Assembly (NCBI GenBank): GCA_021307315.1
Contig: JAJSPD010000002.1
Span: 868,001-932,000 of the forward strand
DNA: 64,000 nt
Reading direction: 5' to 3'
Source of the DNA: Bisporella sp. PMI_857
Lineage: Eukaryota > Ascomycota > Leotiomycetes > Helotiales > Helotiaceae
The translations under genes and the position numbers were made by a program. Positions 35,573 to 46,933 of the stretch are shown here, piece after piece. Each line of letters opens with the position of its first letter. Positions within the stretch are counted from its first letter, which is position 1. Below the pieces are notes generated by a model. That model worked only from the letters and a program-made list of their open reading frames with translations. It was not told the DNA's origin and did not search any database.

Positions 35573-38127
35573 AGTGAAATTTGTAGGTGTATGTTTCTGT
35601 CTTATCGTGTATACTTGTGGGGCTCTTTCCGTTCATTAATGTGTTACCCCTCAGTATGGGAAGCTTAATGCACTAGTTCTACGCACGCCACAGAAATTAT
35701 CTGAAAGAATGATTAGCTTATAGGACCTCCATCCCTTTCTCTAGACATTCACTCTATTAACGACTTCTAAACCTAATCAACCATAATTCTTCTTCGAGTT
35801 ATAAAATAAACTATAGTTCATGGGAGTTTAGGAAAAGCTATTTAGAAGCCTGTAATAACAAACCCATTCGGGGTTACAGTAAAGGTTATTGAATTTCAGA
35901 TACTCACTTACCCGAGTAAATCACGAGACTCTAGTGGCTTAGCGCACTCCATATGCAGAAGTCGAGAGGAAAATCTCTCTCCCCTTTCCTTCCAACTTAC
36001 TATCCGCAACTGTATCGCAAGATAAATATGTAGCATTACCTCTATACAAGTTGTCCCTCGCAACACCGATTTTATCGCAGTCATCCGAAGGTGCTGAGTC
36101 TTTCGGCTCGCCTAGCAACATCCCCCCTTTATCCATCCTATGCCATATTGTCACGGTCAAAGCTCAACACACTCTTGCGTAGATATAAGATCTGAGATTC
36201 TAAGGTAAGGATTATTAGAGGTTGGAAATCTACCACTTTTTTATATTGTTTTCTCTTAAGAAAGTTTATTATTATTTTTCTATTTGAAATAACTAGTCAG
36301 CTGTTAGCTAGAACTTATTATTAAGGTAGATATTTAATCTTGTTTCTTTACTTATCAACCAACTAATATTAACTAATAAGTAGTTTGTTTACTCTTTTTT
36401 GATATTGTTACTTATATAACTACTTAGAGAGTAAAATATCCATAATACTTCATTTAAAGTAACTTATATTATAAGCTAATAAGTAGGTGGGTAGAAGTAG
36501 AGTCATGGAAGCTATTTGGATGTTGCTTCGTAGTGTCCTTCCGATGGGGCTTAGGATCTCGATCCTCTTTCCGAACGGATTCAGCGTTTGAGGACTTGGT
36601 GTCAATTCCAGCTGTAGGTCAGCTATGCGGAGATGATTGAGCTGCCTGATGAGATACTTCCAGTGGCGTATCATGCCTCGGGTCTGTGGTGTTTGTCCAG
36701 GCATCTTAATAAGATTGTTGAATGTAGGTCGATTCCACTTTGCTTACTCGATCTCAGTAATCTGCGCTCTCCTGGTTCGGCAGGTATTTCCCTACACTGC
36801 ATGGGGTACCTTTGAAGTCTATGCACTTCGGGTTAAAGCTTGTGTCTTTTCTATGTTGGCACTGTCTCACGTTGTGAGGTTCTGGGCAAAATTGATTTTT
36901 TCGTTGTAGATGCTATAAGATATAATGTGACGGCATCCTTGACAGCCATAGCATTGCTTTAGCTTACAGCCTCTGTCTGCAATCATATTAAGAGGTGCCT
37001 ATCACTAGACCTTCCTCTATGATTCCGTATCCCCGTGTCTTGATTTCGAATTCTACCGCAAGGGATGAAGTTGTGGTCTTGGATTAGAGTCAAACTGAAA
37101 TATCGGCACCGAAGTTAAACTAGAGCTTTTAAATGGTTACTAATAATGCTTCAAATTAGCAAAAAAAGGGTCGACTAAATCCGAAGCCAGCCAAGCTGGA
37201 AAGTCATCTCTTTTGTAATTAGAAGTACGTGAGCGTATTCTGCCAAATCTTTTAGATGCATAGTAGAACTTTCTCACTTTGTGTTGCAGAGTCTTTTATT
37301 TTTAGAAATAACGTTAAGAACTTCAAATCCGTTAGCAAAAGGCTTTACCATAAGAAAATATGTCAAATTTGTTACGATCTGGGCCGCATGTATCCCAGGA
37401 CATAGATGGTTCTCGAGACGGAGAACCCTGGAAGAGAAAACCCTAGAAGTAAAAAAGCCCCAAGAACTGAATAAAGTCTGGGAAACTATACGGTCGTTAT
37501 GAAAATAAAAATTTAAGCTTCTATGCAAATTACATAACTTTTGTACAACGCTAGTAAGGTTTAGCATAAACACAAACCTAAAAGAGTGTGTTGAAAACCG
37601 CGTAAGTCACGTAACTCATTGTAGAGAGTAAGTTTAGTTTCATTCTAGAATTGCGTATAAAACATAGGCTGATAGTCTTTCTGTTTGCCCTAAGGGCCAA
37701 AATATTGCAGTGCAAAGTTCGATCTCTCATTTTGTTTGTGCTAAACATTTGCAACTGTTATGAATGTAAAATGCTACATTAGGGCAGCTTATCAAGCTAA
37801 ACGAAGGACTTTGTATACTTCTCGTTACTTCTGGCTAACTAAGCCAGTTCTACTACTTCACTATTTTTGTCCTTAGATAGCGTGCATTAATTGACCTAGT
37901 TGTTTCGGGGTCACAGTTGGGCCAGGGTAGAGTATCGACGTAATACTTTTATTAATATTATATTCTTGACAAAACGGTTTATTTACTTATATCACATAAT
38001 TAATTAAACTACGTTCCAACTATACGTTTACTATATACCAAGAATGCGCTAGATCTACACTAAACTAACTACTATACTACAATTGGAATACAACTTAACT
38101 TGAGCCAGAGTAGAACTTCGGCTTCTT
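35573..38127. repeat. AT-rich island with degraded retroelement DNA
   Basis: Strongly AT-rich, especially 36180-36480 and 37120-37900, with many stops in all frames. It contains zinc-knuckle remnants on the minus strand (36640-36975) and the left arm of an inverted-repeat element. This is typical of transposon DNA after RIP. No intact gene is supported. Confidence 0.6.
36640..36975 (-). mobile_element. LINE-like ORF1 (gag) zinc-knuckle relic
   Basis: The minus strand reads KQCYGCQGCRHI, a CX2CX4H knuckle whose last Cys is lost. In the next frame FCPEPHNVRQCQHRKD forms a second knuckle (CX3HX4C, the first Cys lost). FNPKCIDFKGTPCSVGKY and SKVESTYIQQSY follow. This order is that of the ORF1 C-terminus in fungal Tad1-type non-LTR retrotransposons. 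Frameshifts and stops show a long-dead copy. No reverse transcriptase motif was found nearby. Confidence 0.55.
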
Positions 38128-38213
38128 AAGCTTGGCCAGGGTAGAGCATTTTAGTCAAAATTAAGGTTCGATTCTCTACCCTGGCCAAGCTTTTCTCTAC
38201 CCTGGGCCAACTG
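37914..38213. mobile_element. Inverted-repeat element with nested hairpin
   Basis: 19-bp perfect terminal inverted repeats, CAGTTGGGCCAGGGTAGAG at 37914-37932 and its complement at 38195-38213, enclose 262 bp of AT-rich DNA. A nested pair, AAGCTTGGCCAGGGTAGAG at 38128-38146 and its complement at 38174-38192, shares the core GGCCAGGGTAGAG and forms a 65-bp hairpin. It looks like a MITE or foldback derivative of a DNA transposon. No clear target-site duplication is visible. Confidence 0.75.
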
Positions 38214-39291
38214 GAACCCGAGTTGTTTCTCTCAATGCGGTCATCCTAATTAATACATACCACATCGGCCCTGCGCAACTTGACCTGCCAGCAAGACGGC
38301 ACGGTGTTACGTAGTGGCGAGGCCCCTGACTCAATTGGGGAGAGCTCGCTAAGTGCTTGCCAAAGCATGCCGAACCTACTAACTTAGTGATCAGTGGTCG
38401 TGCTTCATATATTGGCTCGTTCCTTTTGCGTGATTGAATCCTCAATGAACTTTCCTGTAATGTTATAACGCTCTATAGACTTCTTCGACCCGCTTCATGG
38501 CTGGCCTACCGTAGAACAATTGGTGGTTGTGAGTTCGAAGTTCTCCTCTACAATGGAAATTTGGTTTTAGTCCAGCTTGCAGGTGACAGTTCTAGGGTAG
38601 CATGGCACGTGCCGCCTAGCCTTAACACGTATGCGCCGTGTTCAGGGACATTGCATTGCGACCACATCACACCACAAGTTAGATTTTGCCGAACTCTCTA
38701 CTCCTCCGCAGAAAGTTCAAGATGAGAAAACGCTCTGTGGTTCTTTGTCACCAGGATATCACTTACCCTGCTCACGCATCTTGCTCTAAGGCTTCTTTTG
38801 TCAACATACATTAGTACGACAAATTTCGAATAAGCTCACAAGTATCGAAGTAATAAATCCCCTATTCAGTTCATGGCTAGAAAGAGGAGATGCTAAGCTA
38901 TGGTTAGGTTGAGCAGGATGCGAGTGGGATCTAATCATCCACTTTTGGTGGAGACTTTGTTGGACAGGGGGACCAATACTCAATGTGTTTGAAAGAACTG
39001 GTTTGGGATACGTATGGGGAGTAGAAGTCTTATGAGATATGTGAGTGACATTCGTGATTATGTGAAGTTCGTATCTTGCCACCATATTCCTAAAACATTC
39101 AGCCTTATCTAGCTTCTAGCTAGGAAGCGCGCGCTACGCCTGCTACACCCATACCTCTTAGCGCTTCCCAGTGTGTTATTATTTACTTGGATAAATTTGG
39201 GTTGTTCTCGCAGCAGGCGGCGGCTATCTGGAATGATGGATTAGCCCCACCTGCGAAACTTGGCGTAAACTTCTACAATAAACAACAAGTA
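38214..39291. other. Intergenic, no supported gene
   Basis: About 1 kb between two inverted-repeat elements with only short frames. Confidence 0.45.
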
Positions 39292-39448
39292 CAGTCCGAA
39301 CTGGATGTTTCAGAACTCTCGGTTCCGTGCCTATATTCCAATATATAGAGGTTTCCGATGTAAAGAGGTCTGTTATAGCTACTTAAGGCCCGGCAGATCC
39401 AGAGGTTTATTCCGATATAAGGAGTTCCGAAATATCCGGGTCGGACTG
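39292..39448. mobile_element. 157-bp MITE with TA target-site duplication
   Basis: The left end, CAGTCCGAACTGGATGTTTC, matches the complement of the right end, ending GGGTCGGACTG, over about 30 bp with several mismatches. Both sides are flanked by TA, the duplication made by Tc1/mariner-class transposases, and the ends begin CAGT as in that class. The interior has no coding capacity. It sits just upstream of the kinase-fold pseudogene. Confidence 0.72.
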
Positions 39449-39526
39449 TACTACCAAAGGGAAAAATTTCAATACCTAAGCTTCTACGCATAACTAGGGT
39501 AACAGATTCAACCCTTTCCCGCTATT

Positions 39527-40326
39527 ATGACTGATCATCCTCCCCATATTCAACTACTTTAAGCAAGCGTTGACGCAGAAAGTGAAAGTGAGTTCCGCGT
39601 TCTTGTCAACAATGAATCTATCAAATACATTACCATAGACGCCAGCCTTTATGACCCCGATGAGATGTGCTTCGGCCTTCCCTGATCTCGTTACTACCTC
39701 GTCTTCCATCTAGTGATTAGAATAAGGGTTATATCTCACGTAATGCCACGACCGGAGAGGCTCACTTTACTATAGTCTCTAAAGCAAATCTCCCTAGAAT
39801 CACGACCATTTAGCATCCGACTCATATCGACTATTTAGAGCTTCAAATGAAGCAAAAGCTCCGATCTAATGTCTATGAGGTTACCTGTGATCGTTTCAGT
39901 TCAACGATTGTTGCGAAATTCGCACGATTTCCATGGGAAGTGCCTCGGCTGGAAAAGGAAACGACAGTGTATGAATGGATAGCGAGTCATCAAATCGGGC
40001 CTGATTTCCTTGGTCACTTGACTGAGGAAGGAAGAGTCATTGGCTTTCTCATGGCCTGCATTTCTGACTGCCGTCACGCAACGACTGAGGACTTCCATCT
40101 GTGTCATTTGACGTTGTCCAAGCTGCACCAGTTGGGAATTAAGCACGGGGACATCAACAAGCATAACTTTCTAATTCATGGCGGGAAAGCAACTCTTATC
40201 GACTTTGACAGTGCCTCGCGTACGGCCGGTGTTGATGAGCTGGAAGCTGAGCTTTCCGATCTGCTGAACCAGTTGAGAGATACTTCTGGGAGAGGGGGGC
40301 GGATCGTTGAAAGTGGTCAAGACTAA
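39527..40326 (+). pseudogene. Kinase-fold protein pseudogene with RIP-type stops
   Basis: From ATG 39527 the frame reads MTDHPPHIQLL then TAA (39560-39562), then EFRVLVNNESIKYITIDASL and DEMCFGLP. It shifts frame to LLPRLPSSD, TAG (39718-39720), NKGYISRNATTGEAHFTIVS and LPRITTI, TAG (39811-39813), HPTHIDYLELQ. From 39847 it stays open to a TAA at 40326, with a kinase-like catalytic loop HGDINKHNFLI and metal-site LIDFDSA. The family is the fungal kinase-like set often mislabelled alpha-galactosidase A precursor. Both TAGs replace family Trp codons (TGG to TAG), and TAA fits CAA to TAA. The intact C-terminal frame might still yield a 159-residue fragment. Confidence 0.8.
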
Positions 40327-42406
40327 AATTATTTCCTGATCAGTGTTCTTCTGGACCCACTCCGCTTTCCTCATCGTGGAGAGGTGCCATAACCTGACCT
40401 GTTAACGTGTATACTGCAACCGCAATTCAAAAGCTTTAGATGCCTTGAAAGCCAAGCTAGGGATGTATCCAAGATCGCCAGGCCAGCCCGTCGCACGAAG
40501 ACGGCGATCAGAAACGTGAATTCATAATTGTTAGTTATAGAGCTATATCAATACTCCTGGAATTCATACAAATGTTTCTGCAATCTAAATTCGGTCGGGA
40601 AGTCACAATACATACCGAAGTAATACTGCATACTGCACTGATTGCGCAGGATGCTTGGATTACGGCGGATCTGACTAGAGTGCTTGTTGCCCTTCCTAAT
40701 AACTGTACAAATAAATCATGATACTTGGTTGAATGATGTTGAGTACTGTGTATGAAAGATGGCCAACTTCTCTCTCCACTCTTGAATGTTTCGTTAAATA
40801 AAAGCTCTCAGCTTATCTTGACGAACTGTATTCATTTCGAGTATTAGGAGAGCATTTCATGTGTGAAGTTGGGTAAAATTTGCGGCCTGATATACAAGGC
40901 CAAGAAATTTAGGTAATGGATAGCGTCAACTTGTGCCTTGCTTCTTGAGCACAGCAATTGCAACAAGGCATGGTCATGCGAAATTACCTGCAACGTTGTA
41001 TGCTCCCATTAACAGTACGTGAACACAAAACAATTGCAAGACGCGGGATATACAAAGATGTGGACAGAGCTAGGAACGGGCATAATATTACGAGAACTGC
41101 GGACAGAGGCAAATTGCGATGTTCCCAATCCTGGTGCGTTGCAACAAATCATGGCGGTTCAGTCCAAAGCGATCTGCACATCTCCAGTGAACTCTAGAGA
41201 GAGGCAGCAAATCTGCGGACACTTGAAGCAACTCGTTACAGCAAAAGACGATGATAACGCGTCTTCGATATGATGAGGAGGAGGGAGGACGTGGATACTT
41301 GAATAATAACCCTTTTAAAGCCCCTGTTCCGAGCATCGTACAGCTTTTTCACGACGCTGGCCGGTTAATCCTCCTCTCCTAGCAATATAAACACATGACA
41401 ATAAACAAAGACATACGAGTCATCGTGTCGAATTGGTGGGGATGATGTCAAGATAGGATGAAGACGCTGAAACTGAAACAGCAGTACCCAGAATATCCAT
41501 CTCTCCCCACAGTTTACTCTCCACCACCCCCTGAGCTTCCTTCCTACTGATGGAGAATCTCGATTTCAAGGTTCGAAGGAGGCCGTGTCGCTATGCTTGC
41601 TCAATTAGTTGACCTCCAAGCTTTTAATTTTTTTTATGCAAAAGACAGCATCAACGAACTGCGGCGTGTTGGCACAATAATATACCTCGTACATCTTCAG
41701 GTTGGCGGCTGATGGCTGGGGCATGGCGCAGTATGGCACGGGCATGTGAGGCTCTTTGCATGAATCTCAGGAAGGCAAATAAGTAGATCTTAGTGATGGA
41801 GATCATGCTGGGCAGCCGGCAGTAATTGTCCTGATAGTTTTGGAGATGGCGCAAATGTGTTTCCCCAATCTTGGTTAATTCCCCCTGAGTACCGCAGATG
41901 CCAAATCAAGTGACCGACAGGTGCTCGCATTAGTTGTACTGTAGGATCCTCATATCTCACTCAAAGGGCTCTTACTATAAACAGGCCGTTCATCCTGCCA
42001 AGCTGTTTTTGTTTGATTGAAACTGGCAACGCAAGCCTTTATTAACCTGTCAAACGCCTCAATGTCAAACAACCGAAACCAAGGCTCACTTAAATTGACC
42101 TGTGACATCGCTTCCACAGGGCCGCACAGGGGATCTTCAGGGGCCCGTGCCGCTAAGCAAAAGCCTAGAAGTGCGGGTGGAGCACACTTTCCAGCGTCGT
42201 ATTGGCGCCCCTTGTGTGTGTCACTTGGCAGTCTGACTTGGCGCTTCTGGGGCCGTAATCTAACACCAAGAAGCCTAACAAGCAATACTGCATAAGATCT
42301 TCACAGTCCTCGCGCCAACGGAGGACTGAAGAGTTCGATTTGAAGTTCGTGTTGCTTTTATTTTTTTTTCTATTTTATTTTTCTGTTCAATCATTTTTTG
42401 GAAAAA
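40327..42406. other. Long intergenic region
   Basis: About 2 kb with no supported gene. A frame at 41019-41273 looks mildly protein-like but has no motif or splice support. T-rich DNA precedes the protease start codon. Confidence 0.45.
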
Positions 42407-43777
42407 ATGCTGTCTCTTAAGTTTGCTGTTTCTTTCCTTTCACTCACGCTCGTTAATGGTGCGCCGGGACGCAATGTTAAAGGTCTGGGACTACCAATAT
42501 CAAATCCCAATTCTGCAGATATCATTCCAAATCAATACATAGTGGTCTACCACAACAACATTACGGACAGCGATGTACAAGTTCACCAACAATCGGTCAT
42601 GACGACCATGAGGAAAAGGGGGTTGAATACGACACGGTGTAGGATGATTGCCATGTCAGGGTGGAGGGCAATGTCTATGGAATTCGACGATGATGGATTG
42701 GTGATTGATGTTGCGAATGCACCCGAGGTAGGTGAACCTGATCAGATGAATGAGGATGCCAGCTAAACGTTTCAGGTCAACTTTGTGGAGGCAGACACAA
42801 AAGTCTCGACAAATGCTTTATTATCCCAGACCAACGCAACCCCGGGACTAGCACGGATATCTCACAAGGATGCTGGTAATTCCTCTTATGTTTTCGACAG
42901 CAGTGCTGGAGCTGGCATCACAGCCTATGTTGTAGATACCGGTATTAGAATTACTCATTCAGAGTTTGAAGGAAGGGCCACATTTGGTGCAAACTTCGCA
43001 AATAATGTCGATACGGACGAGAACGGTCACGGATCGCATGTGGCGGGAACGATTGGTGGCAGGAACTTTGGGGTTGCGAAGTCCGTCAATTTGGTGGCAG
43101 TCAAAGTGCTTGATGCCAGCGGAGCGGGTACCAATTCCCAGAGTATTGATGGCCTTCAGTTCGGTACGTGCATTACGTTTCAGATGAATGGATTGTTACT
43201 AATTATGGCAGTTCTCGATGATGTTACCCAGAAAGGACTTGCTGGGAAAGCGGTCATCAACATGTCGCTTGGTGGGCCAAGATCTAATGCTATGAATAAT
43301 GCCGTTGCAGCTCTCACCAGAGCGGGCATAATGGTTGTCGTGGCCGCAGGAAACGAAAATGTAAGTTGCTTCGCCTCTACTAATGATTCACAAAATTAAT
43401 AAACACAGCAAAATGCCGCCAATGATTCCCCTGCCTCGGCTGCTACGGCGATAACTGTCGGCGCCATTGATGCTTCTACCGATGCGAAAGCTTCCTTCTC
43501 CAACTTTGGCCAACAGGTAGACATATTTGCCCCAGGAGTTGACGTCGAGAGTGTGGGAATTACTAGCGATACCGCGACGGAGGTTTTGAGCGGCACATCC
43601 ATGGCATGCCCTCACGTTGCTGGTCTCGTTTCCTACCTCGCTTCTTTAGAAGGCATAACTGATGCGGCTACGATGACTACGCGTCTTCAGGAGCTCGCAG
43701 GTACTACTGGTGCCAGGGTGCTTAATAATGTCCGTGGTACAACCAACCTGATTGCTTATAATGGCAATGGTTTCTAG
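42407..43777 (+). CDS. Secreted subtilisin-like serine protease (S8A, proteinase K type)
   Basis: Four exons (42407-42727, 42776-43163, 43212-43360, 43409-43777), with three introns of exactly 48 bp, give 408 residues. [20 protein letters not shown] is a signal peptide. An I9 propeptide follows ([20 protein letters not shown]...), ending near NFVEADT. The catalytic Asp is in YVVDTGIRI, His in [13 protein letters not shown], and Ser in [13 protein letters not shown]; the oxyanion Asn is in VVAAGNEN. The propeptide predicts secretion as a zymogen that cleaves itself. Family members digest host or environmental protein. Start 42407 is the only Met preceding the signal core. Confidence 0.94.
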
Positions 43778-44753
43778 AGAAATTTATGAATTTACTTCGA
43801 GTATATTGTTTTTAGACTAAGAATATATACCCCATTATTATTCTTTTACCTGAGCTGCTTTACCTTGAATTTTGGTTCCCAGTAGTTTGAAATGGAGAGG
43901 CGAATATCTACGATGAGCTTTGAGATGCCGGTTAAGTAACTGTGCATGCGAATTAAAGATGGATGAGACGGATATAGAAGCTAGGACGCTTGGCAAATAC
44001 TATACGATGACCCAAGCAAAGCCCTTCGAAGCATCCGGCGGTACGGCGTCAAAGTCAGCAGTCTCGTATCCCGACACCATGGGCACTCACGACGGGCTCC
44101 CAAAGCAGGAACCTACAAAACATCCCTTCCCCCATGTTGCCCAAGCTCGAGGGCCAAGTACGGATCAGTCCCATGCCGCCACCCTCGTTACACCTAGGGC
44201 CGCGGCGTGGCCATTGTGTTTCCATCTGTTGGAAAGAGGGGACTTGGGTTCGTTATGCTGTCCCGTGAGATATGTGACCAGGGAGGACCGCTTCGATCTG
44301 TCCGAGCTTAGGTTTTTTCTTCTTCTCTTTGTAGAGCTTGAGGTGTATGGGCCAAGCCGAACCTAGCCGTTTTGGAACTTTGCCTGATTTGGATATGGTT
44401 ACACATATGCTGCATAGCGGGGTTATCACGAGGGGAGGACACGCTCACGTAACCTTTATGATGTGAGGGTGGGATGAGATGGGGATTTATTTTATTTTTA
44501 TTTTTTTCGTGGAGATGGTGATGATAATCGATATCAAGTGAATCTCGGAGAAAGGAGTAGATCTAGGCGATATATCGAATCTCAAGGTGGTTGGGCTCAT
44601 GATCTAGGTCGAGTTTTCGTAGTTCGCAGAGCATATATACTATTTGGGCCAGTACAAAATAATAACCTGATATACTTGATTGAGTAGATATATTAACGGA
44701 ATTAGAAAAATCCATACTCAGAGAGCGGGAGAATCATTATTAAAGTAGCAAAA
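43778..44753. other. Intergenic, no supported gene
   Basis: A 148-codon frame (43920-44366) has no motif or gene-like context and is not called. No repeats seen. Confidence 0.45.
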
Positions 44754-46145
44754 ATGATCGACTTCAGTCTGTCCGCCGAGCAGAATGCCATCCGCTCAAT
44801 GGCATCTACTTTCGCAACTTCTATCCTCTTGAACGCATCCTCGACTTACGAGAATCACCCGACACAAAAACAACGCTTCCAGGCCCTCCGTCCCTTCTAC
44901 GCGCAAGCCGTTTCCTTCGGACTGATCAAAGGGCTCATCCCTCGTTCCCTTGGCGGCCTGGGCGGCACCATCTTGGACTCCGCGCTGCTTGTTGAAGAGC
45001 TGTATAAAACCGATCGCAGCCTGTCTCTCACGATCTTTGCGACGGGGTTGGGATTGAGCCCGCTTTTGATCGGCGGGACGGCGGAGCAGCACGAGGAGTT
45101 TCTAAGGCCGTTTTTGAGTGGCGAGGGAGAGCCACTGGCGAGCTTGGTGCATAGCGAGCCGACTGGGACCGCGAATTGGTTGGAGCAAGGTGGGAAGGGA
45201 TTGCAGGCTACTGCGAGGAAGGAGGGTGAGGAGTGGGTTGTTAATGGGGAGAAGGTATTTCTTTCTCTTTCCAGCATGTTGCACATTGGAAAATGGCTGA
45301 TTTGGTAGATGTGGCCGACGAATTGCAGTGGATGGGACGACCGAGGCGCGGACTTGCAATGTCTCGTCTGTCGCTTTGCCCAAAATGGGGAAGAGCAGGA
45401 TCCAGACGCCGATCCCGCAGACTCGATTCTGATCTTGCTTGTCACTAGGGAGGTTGTTGCGAGGAATAAGGAATCTGCATACCAGGTTCTGAGCCATTTC
45501 GAGACGGCAGGCCATACTTCGACAGCAGGTCCTCACACCCGTTTTACCGAGTTTCGCGTCCCAGATCATAACCTTCTCGCTGCTCCGGGCAAAGGCGCAC
45601 AGATCGTCACACAGTGCTTCACTGCAACTGCGGCTTTGGTTGGCGCAATGTCTGTTGGTATCATGGCGGCGGCATTTGAAGCAGCGCTTGCATTTGCTAA
45701 GAGCGATACGAGGGGCGGAGCGGAACCGATCTTTGGAAGACAAAGCGTGGCGGACTTGCTGATGGATGTCAAGATGCGTATAGATGCTGCTAGGTTTCTA
45801 ACGTGGAAGGCATGCCATGCGCTTGATAGTGGGCTTGGGGGAGAGTTGTCGTTGCAGGCCAAGATTTATTGCTCGGATCTAGCTGTCAAAAGTGTGGTTG
45901 ATTGCATGTCTGCTGTTGGGACGTAGGTATTCTTGATTTTTTTCTTTTTAACGTTATGGCCTTGGATCGCTGATGACTATAGGTCTTCTTACAATAAGGG
46001 AAGCGTCTTTCCTAGACTGCTGAATGATGCTATGGCTCTACCACTCTTTGACGGAGGAAATATTGGCGTTCGTCGACGAGCATTGGAGAAGATCTTTGCA
46101 GCGAAGGACTACCAACCGTGGGCTGCTACGTATGGAGCGCAATAA
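44754..46145 (+). CDS. Acyl-CoA dehydrogenase family protein
   Basis: Exons 44754-45254, 45309-45922 and 45983-46145 (introns 54 and 60 bp) encode 425 residues. N-terminal helices (MIDFSLSAEQNAIRSMASTF) and a middle beta domain (ASLVHSEPTGTANW, WVVNGEKMWPTNCSGWDDRG joined by splicing) are followed by the C-terminal helical bundle (FTATAALVGAMSVGIMAAAF, RFLTWKACHALD, GSVFPRLLNDAMALPLFDGG). This is the ACAD fold that binds FAD and dehydrogenates acyl-CoA-like substrates. No mitochondrial presequence or clear PTS1 is visible (C-terminus YGAQ), so location is unclear. Substrate may not be a simple fatty acyl-CoA. Confidence 0.9.
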
Positions 46146-46933
46146 TATTTAGTACCACGCGCAACTCTGTTTCGTTTCTTCTAACCTTTTTAGGTACATT
46201 GAATGACAATTACTCACCAGGATTGTCTATTAGGCTGCGTAGGTTTGTGATATAAAGCTCAAGCTCTTCCATCTCGAAAACGGTATGCTTAATATGGACT
46301 TGGACACCCATTGGTGAAATCGCTAGCCGCTTGCACAATGATATTAGCAAATTTTAAACCAGGAGAAAGCTTGTAAAGCGTAACTCTGATGGATCTGGAA
46401 ACAGGTGAACGTAATTGATATGCAAAACTACCTAAACACTAAAGCTTTCGCGGCTTGATGTACTTAAAATATAATTCCACTGCATGCGTCTTCCCAGGAG
46501 CAAAAGCAAATCAAGAAATAAACTGATAGGCTCAAGCAGAGTGCTTCCATGCACATAATGGGAGGTGAGGTTTTGGTTGCAGATATTTGGAAACGGTGTG
46601 TACATAAACAACAATTCCGTGTGCGGCTGGAAATAAGGTTTTGCCCACAGTTTCGGGATGCCGCTCGGGTCGGGAATTTATTCGGGTATTACCAAATTTG
46701 ACCCATTGTTAAGTCCAGACCGCCAATGACATCACAGTAAAATTCTTTACCCATCTGACTTCAGCTCTACGACTAAGGTTCAGAATGTTCTCGACAGAGG
46801 TGGAGGTTAAACTTGATGAAACAGGCAGGTGAATCATTCTAAGAGGATTTTATATATGGGATTGGAGTTTTGAATTGATCTTTAATTTTAAAATTCATAT
46901 TGTTAAGGAATATAACGTCGGACGCATGCCACA
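46146..46933. other. Intergenic, no supported gene
   Basis: Spacer carrying the 3' UTR of the dehydrogenase and the promoter of the transporter. Frames are short and without motifs. Confidence 0.5.

Noticed and set aside
38165..38174. ggttcgattc, a tRNA B-box-like string
   Set aside because: No A box, no cloverleaf stems; it lies inside the nested hairpin of an inverted-repeat element.
41019..41273. 84-codon plus frame with mildly protein-like composition
   Set aside because: No recognised motif, no convincing start context and no clear second exon; could be chance.
43920..44366. 148-codon plus frame
   Set aside because: No motif, odd composition, located just after the protease stop; no splice or promoter support.
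45102..45743. 213-codon frame on the minus strand
   Set aside because: It lies antisense to the acyl-CoA dehydrogenase, whose motifs and splice sites are clear; no motif of its own.
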